Below, piece after piece: positions 1-8,336 of a stretch of DNA of 64,000 nucleotides. Each line of letters opens with the position of its first letter. Position 1 is the first letter of the stretch. This stretch comes from ZC4RG29 sp035304385 (GTDB lineage Bacteria > Bacteroidota > Bacteroidia > Cytophagales > Cyclobacteriaceae), in NCBI GenBank assembly GCA_035304385.1, contig DATGQD010000069.1, positions 62,001 through 126,000 of the forward strand. Reading direction: 5' to 3'. The notes beneath the pieces were generated by a model, which was given only the letters and a program-made list of their open reading frames with translations, was not told the origin of the DNA and did not search any database. A program made the position numbers and the translations under genes.

Positions 1-651
1 AGTGGAGGTGTCGAGGATCTGATCGGGCTGACGTTCGCTTTGAGGCCGGCTGCTGCCGGGATCGCGTACGTAGAGCTCTTCGGCATATCTTCCATCTGAA
101 TGGAGATGCGTCGACAGTACACCCGGTTTTTCGGAAGGCTGCAGTATGGCCACACCCGCACCATCGCCAAAGATGACGGCGGTGCTTCGGCCGCGCGTAG
201 TCATGTCGAGGGCGGTGGACTGTATTTCTGCACCCACCACGAGTGCGGTCTTATAGGTGCCGTTCTTTATAAACTGATCCGCGACCGACAGAGCGTAGAT
301 GAATCCGGAGCATGCGTTTCGTATGTCGATAGCGGGAATGCTTTCAAGTCCCAGCTCGCGCTGCAGGAGTACGCCGGAGCCTGGAAAGAAGTAATCCGGT
401 GTGATGGTCGCAAAGACGATGAGGTCGATATCCCCTGGCGTGAGCCCCGCACGCTCAAGGGCCATTTTTGTGGCTTTCGCAGCCATATTGGCGACGGTAT
501 CCTGGGTGGGATCGATAAACCTGCGTTCGTGGATTCCCGTTCGCTCCACGATCCACTGGTCGTTCGTGTCCATAATGGACGCGAGATATTCATTGGTGAT
601 CACCGTCTCGGGTACATGATGCCCGAGGCCCACTATCCTGGAATAACCCAT
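1..651 (-). CDS. fabH: 3-oxoacyl-ACP synthase III (KAS III), 3' part beyond window
   Basis: Condenses an acyl-CoA primer with malonyl-ACP to start fatty-acid synthesis in the cytosol. The frame opens with ATG at 649-651 (MGYSRIVGLGHHVPETV) and stays open for 217 codons to the left edge, so roughly the last third of a protein of about 330 residues is missing. The thiolase-fold N-terminal half is present, with the catalytic cysteine in NACSGF at residue 114; the later His and Asn of the triad lie outside the window. TNDQW and RTGIHERR after residue 30 are typical of KAS III. It lies 145 bp downstream of leuS on the same strand, separated from it by a GCAGNN hairpin element. The family call is firm; whether this is the housekeeping FabH or a paralogue cannot be decided from the N-terminal part. 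Confidence 0.93.
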   Translation of the reverse strand, partial: MGYSRIVGLGHHVPETVITNEYLASIMDTNDQWIVERTGIHERRFIDPTQDTVANMAAKATKMALERAGLTPGDIDLIVFATITPDYFFPGSGVLLQRELGLESIPAIDIRNACSGFIYALSVADQFIKNGTYKTALVVGAEIQSTALDMTTRGRSTAVIFGDGAGVAILQPSEKPGVLSTHLHSDGRYAEELYVRDPGSSRPQSERQPDQILDTST

Positions 652-710
652 CGTCTTTCTGATTAAGGGTCACTAAGATAGTGAAAATGCGACGACCAGG
701 GTTATTTTAG

Positions 711-794
711 ATGCAGATGCAGAGGCAGGCGCAGTGTCCAGTCAAAAACTGAAACGCTGGGATGCCGATTGCCTCTGCCTCTGCCTCTGTTCAT
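711..794 (-). repeat. GCAGNN hairpin element, copy 1
   Basis: Two arms of hexamers with period 6 face each other. On the plus strand GCAG recurs at 713, 719, 725 and 731, and CTGC at 775 and 781 with a diverged unit at 787. They can pair into a long imperfect stem around a loop of about 35 nt. Read on the minus strand the element begins TGAACAGAGGCAG just after the leuS stop codon and ends CTGCATCTGCATCT. It fills most of the gap between leuS and fabH. It is one of five related copies in the window. Confidence 0.8.
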
Positions 795-796
795 GG

Positions 797-3703
797 TCAG
801 ATCACGACGTTAATGATCTTTCCAGGGACGATAATGACCTTTCGGGGCGCTTTCCCCTGGGTCCATTTCTGGATCGTCGCATCGGCCAGCACGGTGCGTT
901 CGATATCATCCGTGGGCATGTCCAGGGCGAGATTGATGCGAGCGCGTACTTTTCCGTTTATAGAAACCGGGTATTCAAAGGAATTGGCGGTCAGATATTG
1001 CTCGTCGTAATCCGGGTACTTCGCGTTCAGGATGGTGTCGCGGTGTCCCAACAGCTCCCATAATTCTTCGGCGATATGGGGGGCGAACGGTGCTAATGCG
1101 ATGGTGAGCGGTTCCAGCACAGCGCGCTTGTTGCACTTCAGCGCGGTGAGCTCGTTTGCACAGATCATGAATTCACTGACCGACGTATTGAACGAGAACC
1201 GGTCGATGTCGTCAGCTATTTTTCGGATCGTCTTATGCAGTATTCGGAGTTCCTCAGGTGTTGCCGGCGCATCGCTCACCTGGAATTCCCCTTTTTCGCT
1301 GTGAAACAGATTCCAGAATTTGCGAAGGAATTTATATACACCATCGATGCCGTGTGTATTCCAGGGTTTGGATACCTCGAGCGGCCCCAGGAACATCTCA
1401 TACATACGCAGCGTGTCGGCGCCGTATTTGGCAACAATGTCGTCGGGATTGACGACGTTATGTTTCGACTTCGACATTTTCTCCACTTCGGCGTGGCACT
1501 TGAATTCGCCCTGGTCGTTGGTGATGAGCGTTGCTGACTTCAACTCGGGCCGCCATTCCCGGAATGCCGAAATGTCCAGTATGTCGTTTTCGACAAATGC
1601 TACGTCGACGTGCAGTGGCGTATATTCTGCGCTCGTAACGAGCGATTCATCGACAGCTATGCCGTTGTCGCGAAGCAGGGAAACCACCTGCGAGACATCG
1701 CCCGTTTTCTTCAGCCGTTCCACCACATCACTGCTGATGAATACTTCCTGATCCAGCGCCGGCGTCAACCGAAGCCGGTAGGCTAACCGTGAGATGCCCT
1801 GAATGTGGCCCTGGTTGATCATCTTTTTAAACGGCTCCTCTGCGGCCACGTATCCCAGGTCTTTGAGGGCCTTGTTCCAGAAACGTGAGTAGAGAAGGTG
1901 GCCCGTTGCGTGTTCAGAACCGCCGATATACAAGTCGACATCTTGCCAGTACGACTCAGCTTCCTTACTGCAAAACGCTTTGTCGTTATGCGGATCCATA
2001 TATCGGTACCAGTACCAGCTGGAGCCTGCCCAGCCGGGCATGGTGGTGTGTTCGAAGGGATAGGCCTCCCCGTCACCGGGCCGGTATTTCCAATCACGCG
2101 CCCTTGCAAGGGGCGGTTCACCGCTTTCTGTCGGTTTGTATTCGTCGATTTCGGGCAGCGTAACGGGCAAGTCAGCGATATCGACCAGATGGGGTATGTT
2201 GTCCCGGTAGTATACCGGAAAAGGCTCTCCCCAATATCGTTGTCGGCCGAAGATGGCGTCGCGCATGCGGTAGTTGATCTTGCGGCGACCGATACCCATC
2301 GCCTCCACCTTGTCGGCGGCTTTTTCAATCGCTTCCTCCCAGGGAAGTCCGTTCAGGAAGTCGGAATGGATCATTGTGCCGGACTTAGGGTTGAAGTCGG
2401 GCTTGGTGATGTCTGCTGTGGGACCTTCCAGCACGTCGACGATCGGCAGGTCGAAATGTTTTGCGAATGCATAATCCCGCGTGTCGCTCGATGGTACTGC
2501 CATTACCGCGCCGGTACCGTATCCGGCGAGGACATAGTCAGCGATCCATATCGGAATACGGGCGTCGTTGAAAGGGTTAACGCAGTAGGCTCCGGTAAAG
2601 ACGCCGCTGATGCGTTTGACTTCACTCATGCGCTCGCGTTCGGTTCTGTTTTTCGCGAGCTCGACGTATTCCATCACTTCGTCCTTGCGATCGGGTGTGG
2701 TCAGGGAGGCGACCAGGTCGTGCTCCGGCGCAAGCACCATAAACGTTACGCCATAGATGGTGTCGATGCGTGTGGTGAACACGCGTATGGATTGGCCTTC
2801 GACGCCGTCGATCGCAAAGTCGAGCTCACAACCCGTCGATCGTCCGATCCAGTTGCGCTGCATTTCCTTAACATTCTCCGGCCAGTCGATTGTGTCGAGG
2901 CCTTTCAGCAGCCGTTCCGCGTATGCCGATATCCGCATGCTCCATTGCAGCATCTTGATCCGTTCGACGGGAAAGCCCCCGCGTTCACTTACGCCGTCTT
3001 TCACCTCGTCGTTGGAGAGGACAGTGCCCAGGGCGGCACACCAGTTGACTACGGTTTCCGATTGATAGGCGATGCGATACTTTTGCAAGAGTTCTTCCTT
3101 ACCGGCCGCGTCCAATGCGTTCCATTCTTCGCTCGTCACCGTGGGCGTGTCGTCATCGCAGGCGGCGTCAACCCGGGTGTTGCCGTGCTGTTCGAATTCA
3201 CGGATCAACGTCTCGATAGGTTCGGCTTTTCCATCCCCTTCCTGGCGGTTGTACCACGCGTTGAACAGCTGCATGAAAATCCATTGCGTCCATTTGTAGT
3301 AAGAGGGATCGCAGGTCTGGACCTCCCGGTTCCAGTCGTACGAAAAGCCGATCTGTTTGAGTTGCCGTTTGTAGGTCTCTATGTTGCGGGCCGTGGTGAT
3401 GGCCGGGTGTTGACCTGTTTGAATGGCGTATTGTTCGGCGGGCAGACCGAACGCATCGAAGCCCATGGGGTGAAGGACGTTAAAGCCCTTAAGCCGCTTA
3501 TAACGCGCAACGATATCAGAGGCAATGTAACCCAGCGGATGGCCTACGTGGAGACCGGATCCGGAAGGGTAGGGGAACATGTCGAGTACATAATACTTTG
3601 GCCGGGAGGGATCGTTTTGTACCTCATAGACGCGACGCTGTTCCCACTCACGTTGCCATTTTTGCTCAATGCGTCGTATCTCGTCCTTGCTGTAATCGGG
3701 CAT
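797..3703 (-). CDS. leuS: Leucyl-tRNA synthetase
   Basis: Charges tRNA-Leu with leucine in the cytosol (class Ia). The HIGH signature appears as HVGHPLG near residue 48, the CP1 editing domain occupies roughly residues 230-450, and KMSKS is seen in EKMSKSKHN near residue 730. The anticodon-binding and C-terminal domains follow. At 968 residues it is about 100 longer than E. coli LeuRS; much of the excess lies between KMINQGHIQG and KMSKS, in the leucine-specific region. The start is the ATG at 3701-3703 (MPDYSKDEI); the open frame extends 14 codons upstream but that part lacks family character. A Bacteroidota-type -7 box (TATTTTTG, 3724-3731, minus strand) lies 21 bp upstream of the start. 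Confidence 0.97.
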   Translation of the reverse strand: MPDYSKDEIRRIEQKWQREWEQRRVYEVQNDPSRPKYYVLDMFPYPSGSGLHVGHPLGYIASDIVARYKRLKGFNVLHPMGFDAFGLPAEQYAIQTGQHPAITTARNIETYKRQLKQIGFSYDWNREVQTCDPSYYKWTQWIFMQLFNAWYNRQEGDGKAEPIETLIREFEQHGNTRVDAACDDDTPTVTSEEWNALDAAGKEELLQKYRIAYQSETVVNWCAALGTVLSNDEVKDGVSERGGFPVERIKMLQWSMRISAYAERLLKGLDTIDWPENVKEMQRNWIGRSTGCELDFAIDGVEGQSIRVFTTRIDTIYGVTFMVLAPEHDLVASLTTPDRKDEVMEYVELAKNRTERERMSEVKRISGVFTGAYCVNPFNDARIPIWIADYVLAGYGTGAVMAVPSSDTRDYAFAKHFDLPIVDVLEGPTADITKPDFNPKSGTMIHSDFLNGLPWEEAIEKAADKVEAMGIGRRKINYRMRDAIFGRQRYWGEPFPVYYRDNIPHLVDIADLPVTLPEIDEYKPTESGEPPLARARDWKYRPGDGEAYPFEHTTMPGWAGSSWYWYRYMDPHNDKAFCSKEAESYWQDVDLYIGGSEHATGHLLYSRFWNKALKDLGYVAAEEPFKKMINQGHIQGISRLAYRLRLTPALDQEVFISSDVVERLKKTGDVSQVVSLLRDNGIAVDESLVTSAEYTPLHVDVAFVENDILDISAFREWRPELKSATLITNDQGEFKCHAEVEKMSKSKHNVVNPDDIVAKYGADTLRMYEMFLGPLEVSKPWNTHGIDGVYKFLRKFWNLFHSEKGEFQVSDAPATPEELRILHKTIRKIADDIDRFSFNTSVSEFMICANELTALKCNKRAVLEPLTIALAPFAPHIAEELWELLGHRDTILNAKYPDYDEQYLTANSFEYPVSINGKVRARINLALDMPTDDIERTVLADATIQKWTQGKAPRKVIIVPGKIINVVI

Positions 3704-3723
3704 GAAACAGGATTTTAAAGCCC

Positions 3724-3731
3724 CAAAAATA
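3724..3731 (-). promoter_or_regulatory. Probable -7 box of leuS
   Basis: On the minus strand the octamer reads TATTTTTG, a full match to the Bacteroidota -7 consensus TAnnTTTG, ending 21 bp before the leuS ATG. No TTG is found at the expected distance upstream, so only the -7 half is supported. Confidence 0.45.
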
Positions 3732-3817
3732 ACAAATGGTGGCAAATCCCGTCGTGTTAATAGTCAGGGTCTGTGTTTAGTTGGGGAATGGACGGTGTGC
3801 GGGAGGAGGGAAGACCG

Positions 3818-4213
3818 TCAGGATGCGCTGATTTTCTTCTTTAGTTCTTCGATATCCGCCTGTTTCAGGGGCTTGGTAATAAATTGGATAACGTTCTGGT
3901 TCAGGAAGGCCAGCTCCTTGTCTTTCTTGTTATTAGAGCTGGTCAGTACAACGATCTTGGATCTGGACCGGATGTTTTCGGGAAGCTCGTCGAAGTTTTC
4001 AAGGAAAGAAAATCCATCGATGTCGGGCATGTTGAGGTCGAGGAAGATGATGTCAGGCGGCGCTTCCCCGTTAAGCATGCGGAGCCAGTTTAGCGCTTCT
4101 TCTGCCGACCGATACAGGACCAGCTCTTCTGAAAATTTATAGACCTCGAGGAATCTTCTTTGTATGAACAGGTCGATATCGCTATCGTCGATAAGAACTG
4201 CTTTCGACACCAT
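3818..4213 (-). CDS. Single-domain response regulator (CheY-like receiver)
   Basis: A 131-residue receiver domain with no output domain. The acidic pair is D9-D10 (VLIDD), the phospho-acceptor is D59 (FLDLNMPD), the switch Thr is T91 (VLTSS) and the conserved Lys is K114 (FITKP). Proteins of this kind relay phosphate or act through protein contacts, as CheY or Spo0F do. The start is the ATG at 4211-4213 (MVSKAVLIDD); the longer upstream frame has no domain character. No histidine kinase gene adjoins it: leuS lies downstream on the same strand and a lipoprotein gene is divergent. The partner is therefore unknown. Confidence 0.9.
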   Translation of the reverse strand: MVSKAVLIDDSDIDLFIQRRFLEVYKFSEELVLYRSAEEALNWLRMLNGEAPPDIIFLDLNMPDIDGFSFLENFDELPENIRSRSKIVVLTSSNNKKDKELAFLNQNVIQFITKPLKQADIEELKKKISAS

Positions 4214-4308
4214 AATAATCCGCTTGGTTACACCGGTTCTTGCTCTGACGAAACTTACTGAAAGTTGCCCGTAATCCCTAAAAAATGGCCTAAATTTTAC
4301 AAACGCTC

Positions 4309-4326
4309 TTTTTATTCGAATAAAAA
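4309..4326. other. 18-bp perfect palindrome in divergent intergenic region
   Basis: TTTTTATTCGAATAAAAA is a perfect palindrome centred between 4317 and 4318, in the 197-bp region between the divergent response regulator and lipoprotein genes. It could be an operator or a small bidirectional hairpin; only the symmetry is certain. Confidence 0.4.
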
Positions 4327-4410
4327 ATGTAGTAAAATTGGAGGCTGAAAAAACGGCTGTTGCCGCCTTATCATTCGCCTTACCTGAACCCTTTAAAATC
4401 CATTCATACG

Positions 4411-5301
4411 ATGAAATTAACCCGCTATTTCTGCATCCTGTTTGCCGCTTCGGCGGTGGTTTTCCTGCTGGGCTGCGGTAAGTCCGCCAGCGATAAAGAG
4501 AAGGAGTCCGATGAATTCTCCCAAGCCCAGGAAAGCCTGAAGAGTCAGATCGAAGACCTCGTCTACAACATTCCTGACCCGGCTGAAATACCATACATCC
4601 TGCAACAAACCGGTGCTGATTACAACGCGAGTCTTCTCAGCCCAACCTCCCGTGCCGACAGCTATCTCGGACGCAGTGACAAGACTGCCCTCAACCTGGG
4701 CGTCTATGCTACCGACATCGGATACCTGAGTTCGTACGAGAAGACCCAGGAGGCCGTCGAGTATATGAACACCTGCAAGAAACTGGCAGACAACCTCAAC
4801 ATTATCGGCACATTCGACGCGTCGCTGGTGCAACGTTTTGAAGCGAACATCTCAAACAAGGATTCGCTGGCAACGTTGCTCAATTCCACTATGGAGAAGA
4901 CCGAGACGTTTCTGAAGAACGACAACCGGAAGGAGCTTGCCGCGCAGGTGGTAGCAGGAAGCTTCATCGAAGGCCTCTATATCTCAACGGGTCTGGTGAA
5001 GTCGTACCCAAAAGACATTCTGCCGAACGACTCGCGTAACCTGGTGCTGACACCCATTATTCGTAACATCCTCGATCAGCAACAGTCGGTATCTGAAGTC
5101 CGGCAGATGCTGGGCTCGGTGGACCAAACCGAAGAGATCGCAGCCCTTGCATCCGACCTCCAACAACTTGAAGAGGTGTACAACAACATTAACATCGAGG
5201 AGCAAATCCGGAACAACCGTGCCGACCTCGTCCTTTCCGACGCTAACCTGGCCGAGATTACGACGATCGTAGAGCGGATGCGCAACCGGATCACAGGGTA
5301 A
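4411..5301 (+). CDS. Lipoprotein of unknown function
   Basis: A 296-residue protein with a lipoprotein signal peptide: a Lys/Arg start, a hydrophobic stretch at residues 7-20 and a lipobox LLGC with C22. The next residues are GKSASDKEKESDEF, so it lacks a retention signal I can interpret. The rest is largely helical with many charged and Gln/Asn residues (KSQIEDLVYNIPDP, TEEIAALASDLQQLEEVY), suggesting a periplasmic or outer-membrane-anchored helical protein. The start ATGAAATTAACC at 4411 gives the signal peptide directly; the frame extends 17 codons further upstream without character. I recognise no family. A rho-independent terminator is not obvious; small membrane genes follow at 5368. 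Confidence 0.8.
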   Translation: MKLTRYFCILFAASAVVFLLGCGKSASDKEKESDEFSQAQESLKSQIEDLVYNIPDPAEIPYILQQTGADYNASLLSPTSRADSYLGRSDKTALNLGVYATDIGYLSSYEKTQEAVEYMNTCKKLADNLNIIGTFDASLVQRFEANISNKDSLATLLNSTMEKTETFLKNDNRKELAAQVVAGSFIEGLYISTGLVKSYPKDILPNDSRNLVLTPIIRNILDQQQSVSEVRQMLGSVDQTEEIAALASDLQQLEEVYNNINIEEQIRNNRADLVLSDANLAEITTIVERMRNRITG

Positions 5302-5367
5302 CTGTGAAACGATTTTGTGAAGCGTGGGCCGGGATATATTCTCCGGCCCTTTTCATTCCGGCCAGTT

Positions 5368-5448
5368 ATGAAACTGAAACTGCATAAGGATGTTATCGCA
5401 CTTATTGCCATCGCCATCACGTTGCTGATTCTCTTTATCATTTTCTGA
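5368..5448 (+). CDS. 26-residue single-span membrane peptide
   Basis: ATG at 5368-5370 begins MKLKLHKDV followed by an unbroken hydrophobic helix (IALIAIAIT...) to the stop TGA at 5446-5448. The stop overlaps the start of the next gene as TGATG, the arrangement of translational coupling. The charged start plus one membrane helix and the coupling to the DUF218 gene argue that it is real, but it is very short and I know no family. Its partner may be the membrane-anchored DUF218 protein. Confidence 0.5.
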   Translation: MKLKLHKDVIALIAIAITLLILFIIF

Positions 5449-6218
5449 TGTTTTTCATCCTGTCCAAGACGCTGAACTACCTTGTCCAACCGCTTGTTAT
5501 CATCACAATTCTTTTCCTGGTGTCGGCCGTGCTCCGCGCGACAAAGTGGAAGCGGCTGACGTTTATTGCCGGCCTCTGCCTGCTGCTGTTTTTCTCAAAC
5601 GACTTCATTTCAAACGAGGTGATGAAGGCCTGGGAACCGGCTCCCACGCCTTATGATTCAATAACGACAACGTACGACTGGGGGATCGTGCTCACCGGCG
5701 TTACGCGGGCCGGCTTGCAGCCTCGCGACCGCGTCTATTTCCAGAGGGGCGCCGAAAGGGTAACGCACACCGTGCAGTTATACAAACTCGGTAAAATACG
5801 GCGCATCCTCGTGACCGGCGGCAGCGGCCGGCTGCTCGACATCGGGGAACGCGAAGCGGATGATGTCAAAGCGGCGATGGTCATGATGGGCGTTCCCGAA
5901 CACGACATTATATCAGAGAGTAACTCGCGCAACACCCGGGAGTCCGCCCTGGAGGTGGAACGCATCCTGACGCAACTGAACCAGGATCCCTCACGATGTC
6001 TGCTGATAACGTCGGCCTTTCACATACCCAGATCGTATGCATGCTTCCGTAAAGTCGGTCTGGAAATGGATACCTTTGCTACGGACAGCTTTGTCCACCC
6101 CCGCACCTTTACGCCGGATGTTTTGTTCATTCCAAAGATCGGGGCGCTGGACAACTGGCAGCGACTGCTCCGTGAATGGACCGGGTTTGTAGCTTACAAG
6201 CTGGCAGGATATGTGTAA
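5448..6218 (+). CDS. YdcF-like DUF218 membrane protein
   Basis: A 256-residue protein with two N-terminal membrane helices (about residues 11-30 and 35-53) followed by a DUF218 domain. Family marks are GIVLTGVTRAG near residue 80, ILVTGGSGRL near 125, SRNTRESALE near 165 and LLITSAFHIPRS near 190. Members such as YdcF, SanA and ElyC are linked with cell-envelope and undecaprenyl-carrier metabolism, but the reaction is not established for this subgroup. The ATG overlaps the stop of the 26-residue gene. It ends 36 bp before an exported rhodanese on the same strand, so the three may be one transcript. Confidence 0.85.
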   Translation: MFFILSKTLNYLVQPLVIITILFLVSAVLRATKWKRLTFIAGLCLLLFFSNDFISNEVMKAWEPAPTPYDSITTTYDWGIVLTGVTRAGLQPRDRVYFQRGAERVTHTVQLYKLGKIRRILVTGGSGRLLDIGEREADDVKAAMVMMGVPEHDIISESNSRNTRESALEVERILTQLNQDPSRCLLITSAFHIPRSYACFRKVGLEMDTFATDSFVHPRTFTPDVLFIPKIGALDNWQRLLREWTGFVAYKLAGYV

Positions 6219-6254
6219 AGTCGCGTATCACCTTAACCTGAAAAACTTACAACA

Positions 6255-6629
6255 ATGGCTATACGATTCCTTTTTTCCCTCGCCCTGATCCTGGCGGCCG
6301 CTACCGTGATGGCGCAGCCGGAGGTCTCCGTAGAAGATGTAAAGAAGAAAACGGAAAATGCGGACGGCATCGTCCTTATCGACGTGCGAACGCCAAAGGA
6401 AGTCAAGGAAGAACACATTAAAGGCGCCCGAAATATCGATGTCGATTCACGCAATTTTAAAAAGCGGGTGAAAGACCTGGATAAGTCCGCTACCTATTAT
6501 CTCTACTGCGGTACAGGCGTACGCAGTGCCAAGGCAGCGAAAATCATGATCGACATGGGCTTCGACTCTGTTTACTCCGTCGACGGCGGCATCAAGGCGT
6601 GGAAAGCCGCCGGCTACCCAACTGAGTAG
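6255..6629 (+). CDS. Exported rhodanese-like protein
   Basis: A 124-residue protein with a Sec signal peptide (FLFSLALILAAATVMAQP, cleavage likely after VMA near residue 20) and one rhodanese domain. The substrate loop carries the catalytic cysteine in YLYCGTGVRSA, and IDVRTPKE marks the N-terminal CH2A-like motif. Rhodaneses move sulfane sulfur or bind redox partners; this one should work in the periplasm. It is convergent with the SGNH lipoprotein gene, and the 70-bp gap is filled by hairpin element copy 2, which starts right after the TAG stop. A second, cytosolic rhodanese is at 40489-40806. Confidence 0.9.
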   Translation: MAIRFLFSLALILAAATVMAQPEVSVEDVKKKTENADGIVLIDVRTPKEVKEEHIKGARNIDVDSRNFKKRVKDLDKSATYYLYCGTGVRSAKAAKIMIDMGFDSVYSVDGGIKAWKAAGYPTE

Positions 6630-6702
6630 ACGCAGATGCAGACGCAGTTGCAATTGCCTCTGCCTCTGCAACTGCCTCTGCTTCTGCCTCTGCCTCTATT
6701 CA
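6630..6702 (-). repeat. GCAGNN hairpin element, copy 2
   Basis: It fills the space between two convergent stop codons. On the plus strand GCAG units lie at 632, 638 and 644 and CTGC units at 660, 666, 672, 678, 684 and 690 (add 6000), all in exact 6-bp phase. On the minus strand it begins TGAATAGAGGCAG, whose first three bases are the stop codon of the SGNH gene, and it contains TTGCAACTGCGTCTGCATCT at its far end, a 20-mer shared with copy 4. It is a plausible bidirectional terminator-like structure. Confidence 0.85.
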
Positions 6703-8325
6703 TTGGATGCTCAAAGGAAGTCCCGTCCCTCCATATTCACCTACATTCGCGTGCGGTATAGTTGCGCCAAAAGCCTCGTTTATCGCATCGATAACGAAAT
6801 TGGCCAGGTAGGCGTAGCCCCGATTGTTGGGATGAACGCCGTCTTCTGAGAACACACCCGCGGGGGGCTCCAGTGTAGGCGCCAATACCACACCACCGGA
6901 AAAGTCAATGCCAGTGGTGGCAAGCGCCATCAGTTTGCCATGAACGTCGGCAAGTACATAGCGGTCGTTGCTGCCCGCGACAGCCGTGCTGATCGTCTGG
7001 TTGAAGGCCGCGATACGCTCCCTGATGACTTCCGCCTCGAGGCTGGTGACAATATACTCATCACCTGCCGGCACCACTACACCATAAATTGAAGCAGGGT
7101 TGTTCGGGACAGCAGGTTTACCCAATACCAGGGCGGCCGGAAGGACGACGTGTTCACCCGGTACCATGGGGCGGCTCTGTTGATACATGCCCAGCGCAGC
7201 ACGCTGTTCTGGTGTGATGGCTCCAGCGGTCTGCAGGATGTCAAATTTGGGTCCCAGGTCTTCCAGATCCTCGTCGACGATCAGGATGGGATTCTTCTCG
7301 TTTGCCGCATAGGCGACCTTACGGACGGCGGCGTCTTCTGCCGAAAGCAGAGCGTTAGCCACGAGTCCATCGAGCGCGGCATTAAAGCCCGCGAAGCCTT
7401 CATTAAGCATGGCGGCGGTAGCCTCGTCAACTTCCACCTGATTCCAGGCGATCATATTGAAATAGGGCAGCAGCAGGGGATCGGGAATGTTGGTTACCAC
7501 ACCTTTGGCCTCCGGAAGCGCACCGAGGAGCGTCCCGAAAGCGCCGGCGTACTGCGTGGCAAAGTTCTCCGCGCTAGTGAATATATCTTCGTTCGTAGCG
7601 CCACTGATCGCATAGCCAAGTACGTCGTTCATCCCTAAAGAGAACAGGTAAAATGTTCCTTGCGCGGCGATGGCGTCACCGAGGATCGTAGAGGTTCCGG
7701 GATCACTGGCGAAGCGTGCATAGTAGGGGTTGAACGCGGGGTTGCCCATAGGTCCACCGGTAAATGGAGTCAGCGCCTGCCCCAAAAGGATACCCGGTAC
7801 ACTGAAGTTGTTGAGTTGGGCCTTATCGCCGTTGTAGGGTCCGGGTATGTCGGCGGTGTTGTACGGTGAAGGTACTCCCGGTGTGCCCGCCGGTGTGGGG
7901 AGGGTTTCACCGCCCGGCGGTGTAAAGAGGACGAGCCGTCCGAGGACGATGCCTTGCGACACATCAGAAAACGTGGAGTTGAAACCATTTACCGATTCGA
8001 TATCGGGCTGGTTGAAGGTAGGGCTGCCGCCCGCACAAGCAAACTGCGTCGCCAGGATGCGGGGCAGGGAGTTGTTTTGTCCTTCAGTGAACAGCGCGCC
8101 GGCCTGGTATCCGGCCCCGAGCGAGTTGCCGATGGCAACAAACTTGGTCAGGTCGAGAGAACCCGCGGATGCGTCGTCGGGACAATCATCTATGGGAGCC
8201 GGCGGACAAATAATACTCGGATCATTGCCCGCGCAGGGATCGTTGGAAAAGACTTCGAGTTCCTGCTCGCACGATATGACAAAGAGCGAGAAGAGGAGGA
8301 GGATATGTCGTGTTAAGGTTTTCAT
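6700..8325 (-). CDS. SGNH/GDSL-like outer-membrane lipoprotein
   Basis: A protein of 541 residues with a lipoprotein signal peptide (LLLFSLFVISC, lipid Cys at residue 19). SGNH blocks are visible: block I as AIGNSLGAGY (Asn replaces the Asp of GDSL), block III as SLGMNDVLG and block V as DGVHPNNRGY, which carries the Asp/His pair. These enzymes are serine esterases or lipases; the substrate here is unknown. The TonB-dependent receptor gene directly precedes it, and an in-frame ATG at 8335-8337 overlaps the receptor stop (TAATG). I chose MKTLTRH at 8325 because it gives a compact signal peptide; 8337 is equally possible. Context suggests that the pair acts at the outer membrane on a lipid or ester-bearing ligand. 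Confidence 0.85.
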   Translation of the reverse strand: MKTLTRHILLLFSLFVISCEQELEVFSNDPCAGNDPSIICPPAPIDDCPDDASAGSLDLTKFVAIGNSLGAGYQAGALFTEGQNNSLPRILATQFACAGGSPTFNQPDIESVNGFNSTFSDVSQGIVLGRLVLFTPPGGETLPTPAGTPGVPSPYNTADIPGPYNGDKAQLNNFSVPGILLGQALTPFTGGPMGNPAFNPYYARFASDPGTSTILGDAIAAQGTFYLFSLGMNDVLGYAISGATNEDIFTSAENFATQYAGAFGTLLGALPEAKGVVTNIPDPLLLPYFNMIAWNQVEVDEATAAMLNEGFAGFNAALDGLVANALLSAEDAAVRKVAYAANEKNPILIVDEDLEDLGPKFDILQTAGAITPEQRAALGMYQQSRPMVPGEHVVLPAALVLGKPAVPNNPASIYGVVVPAGDEYIVTSLEAEVIRERIAAFNQTISTAVAGSNDRYVLADVHGKLMALATTGIDFSGGVVLAPTLEPPAGVFSEDGVHPNNRGYAYLANFVIDAINEAFGATIPHANVGEYGGTGLPLSIQ

Positions 8326-8336
8326 GGCTTGGAGCA

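Noticed and set aside
1898..3718. 606-codon open frame antisense to leuS
   Set aside because: The translation is low in family character and lies fully opposite leuS, whose motifs are unmistakable; long antisense frames are expected in GC-rich genes.
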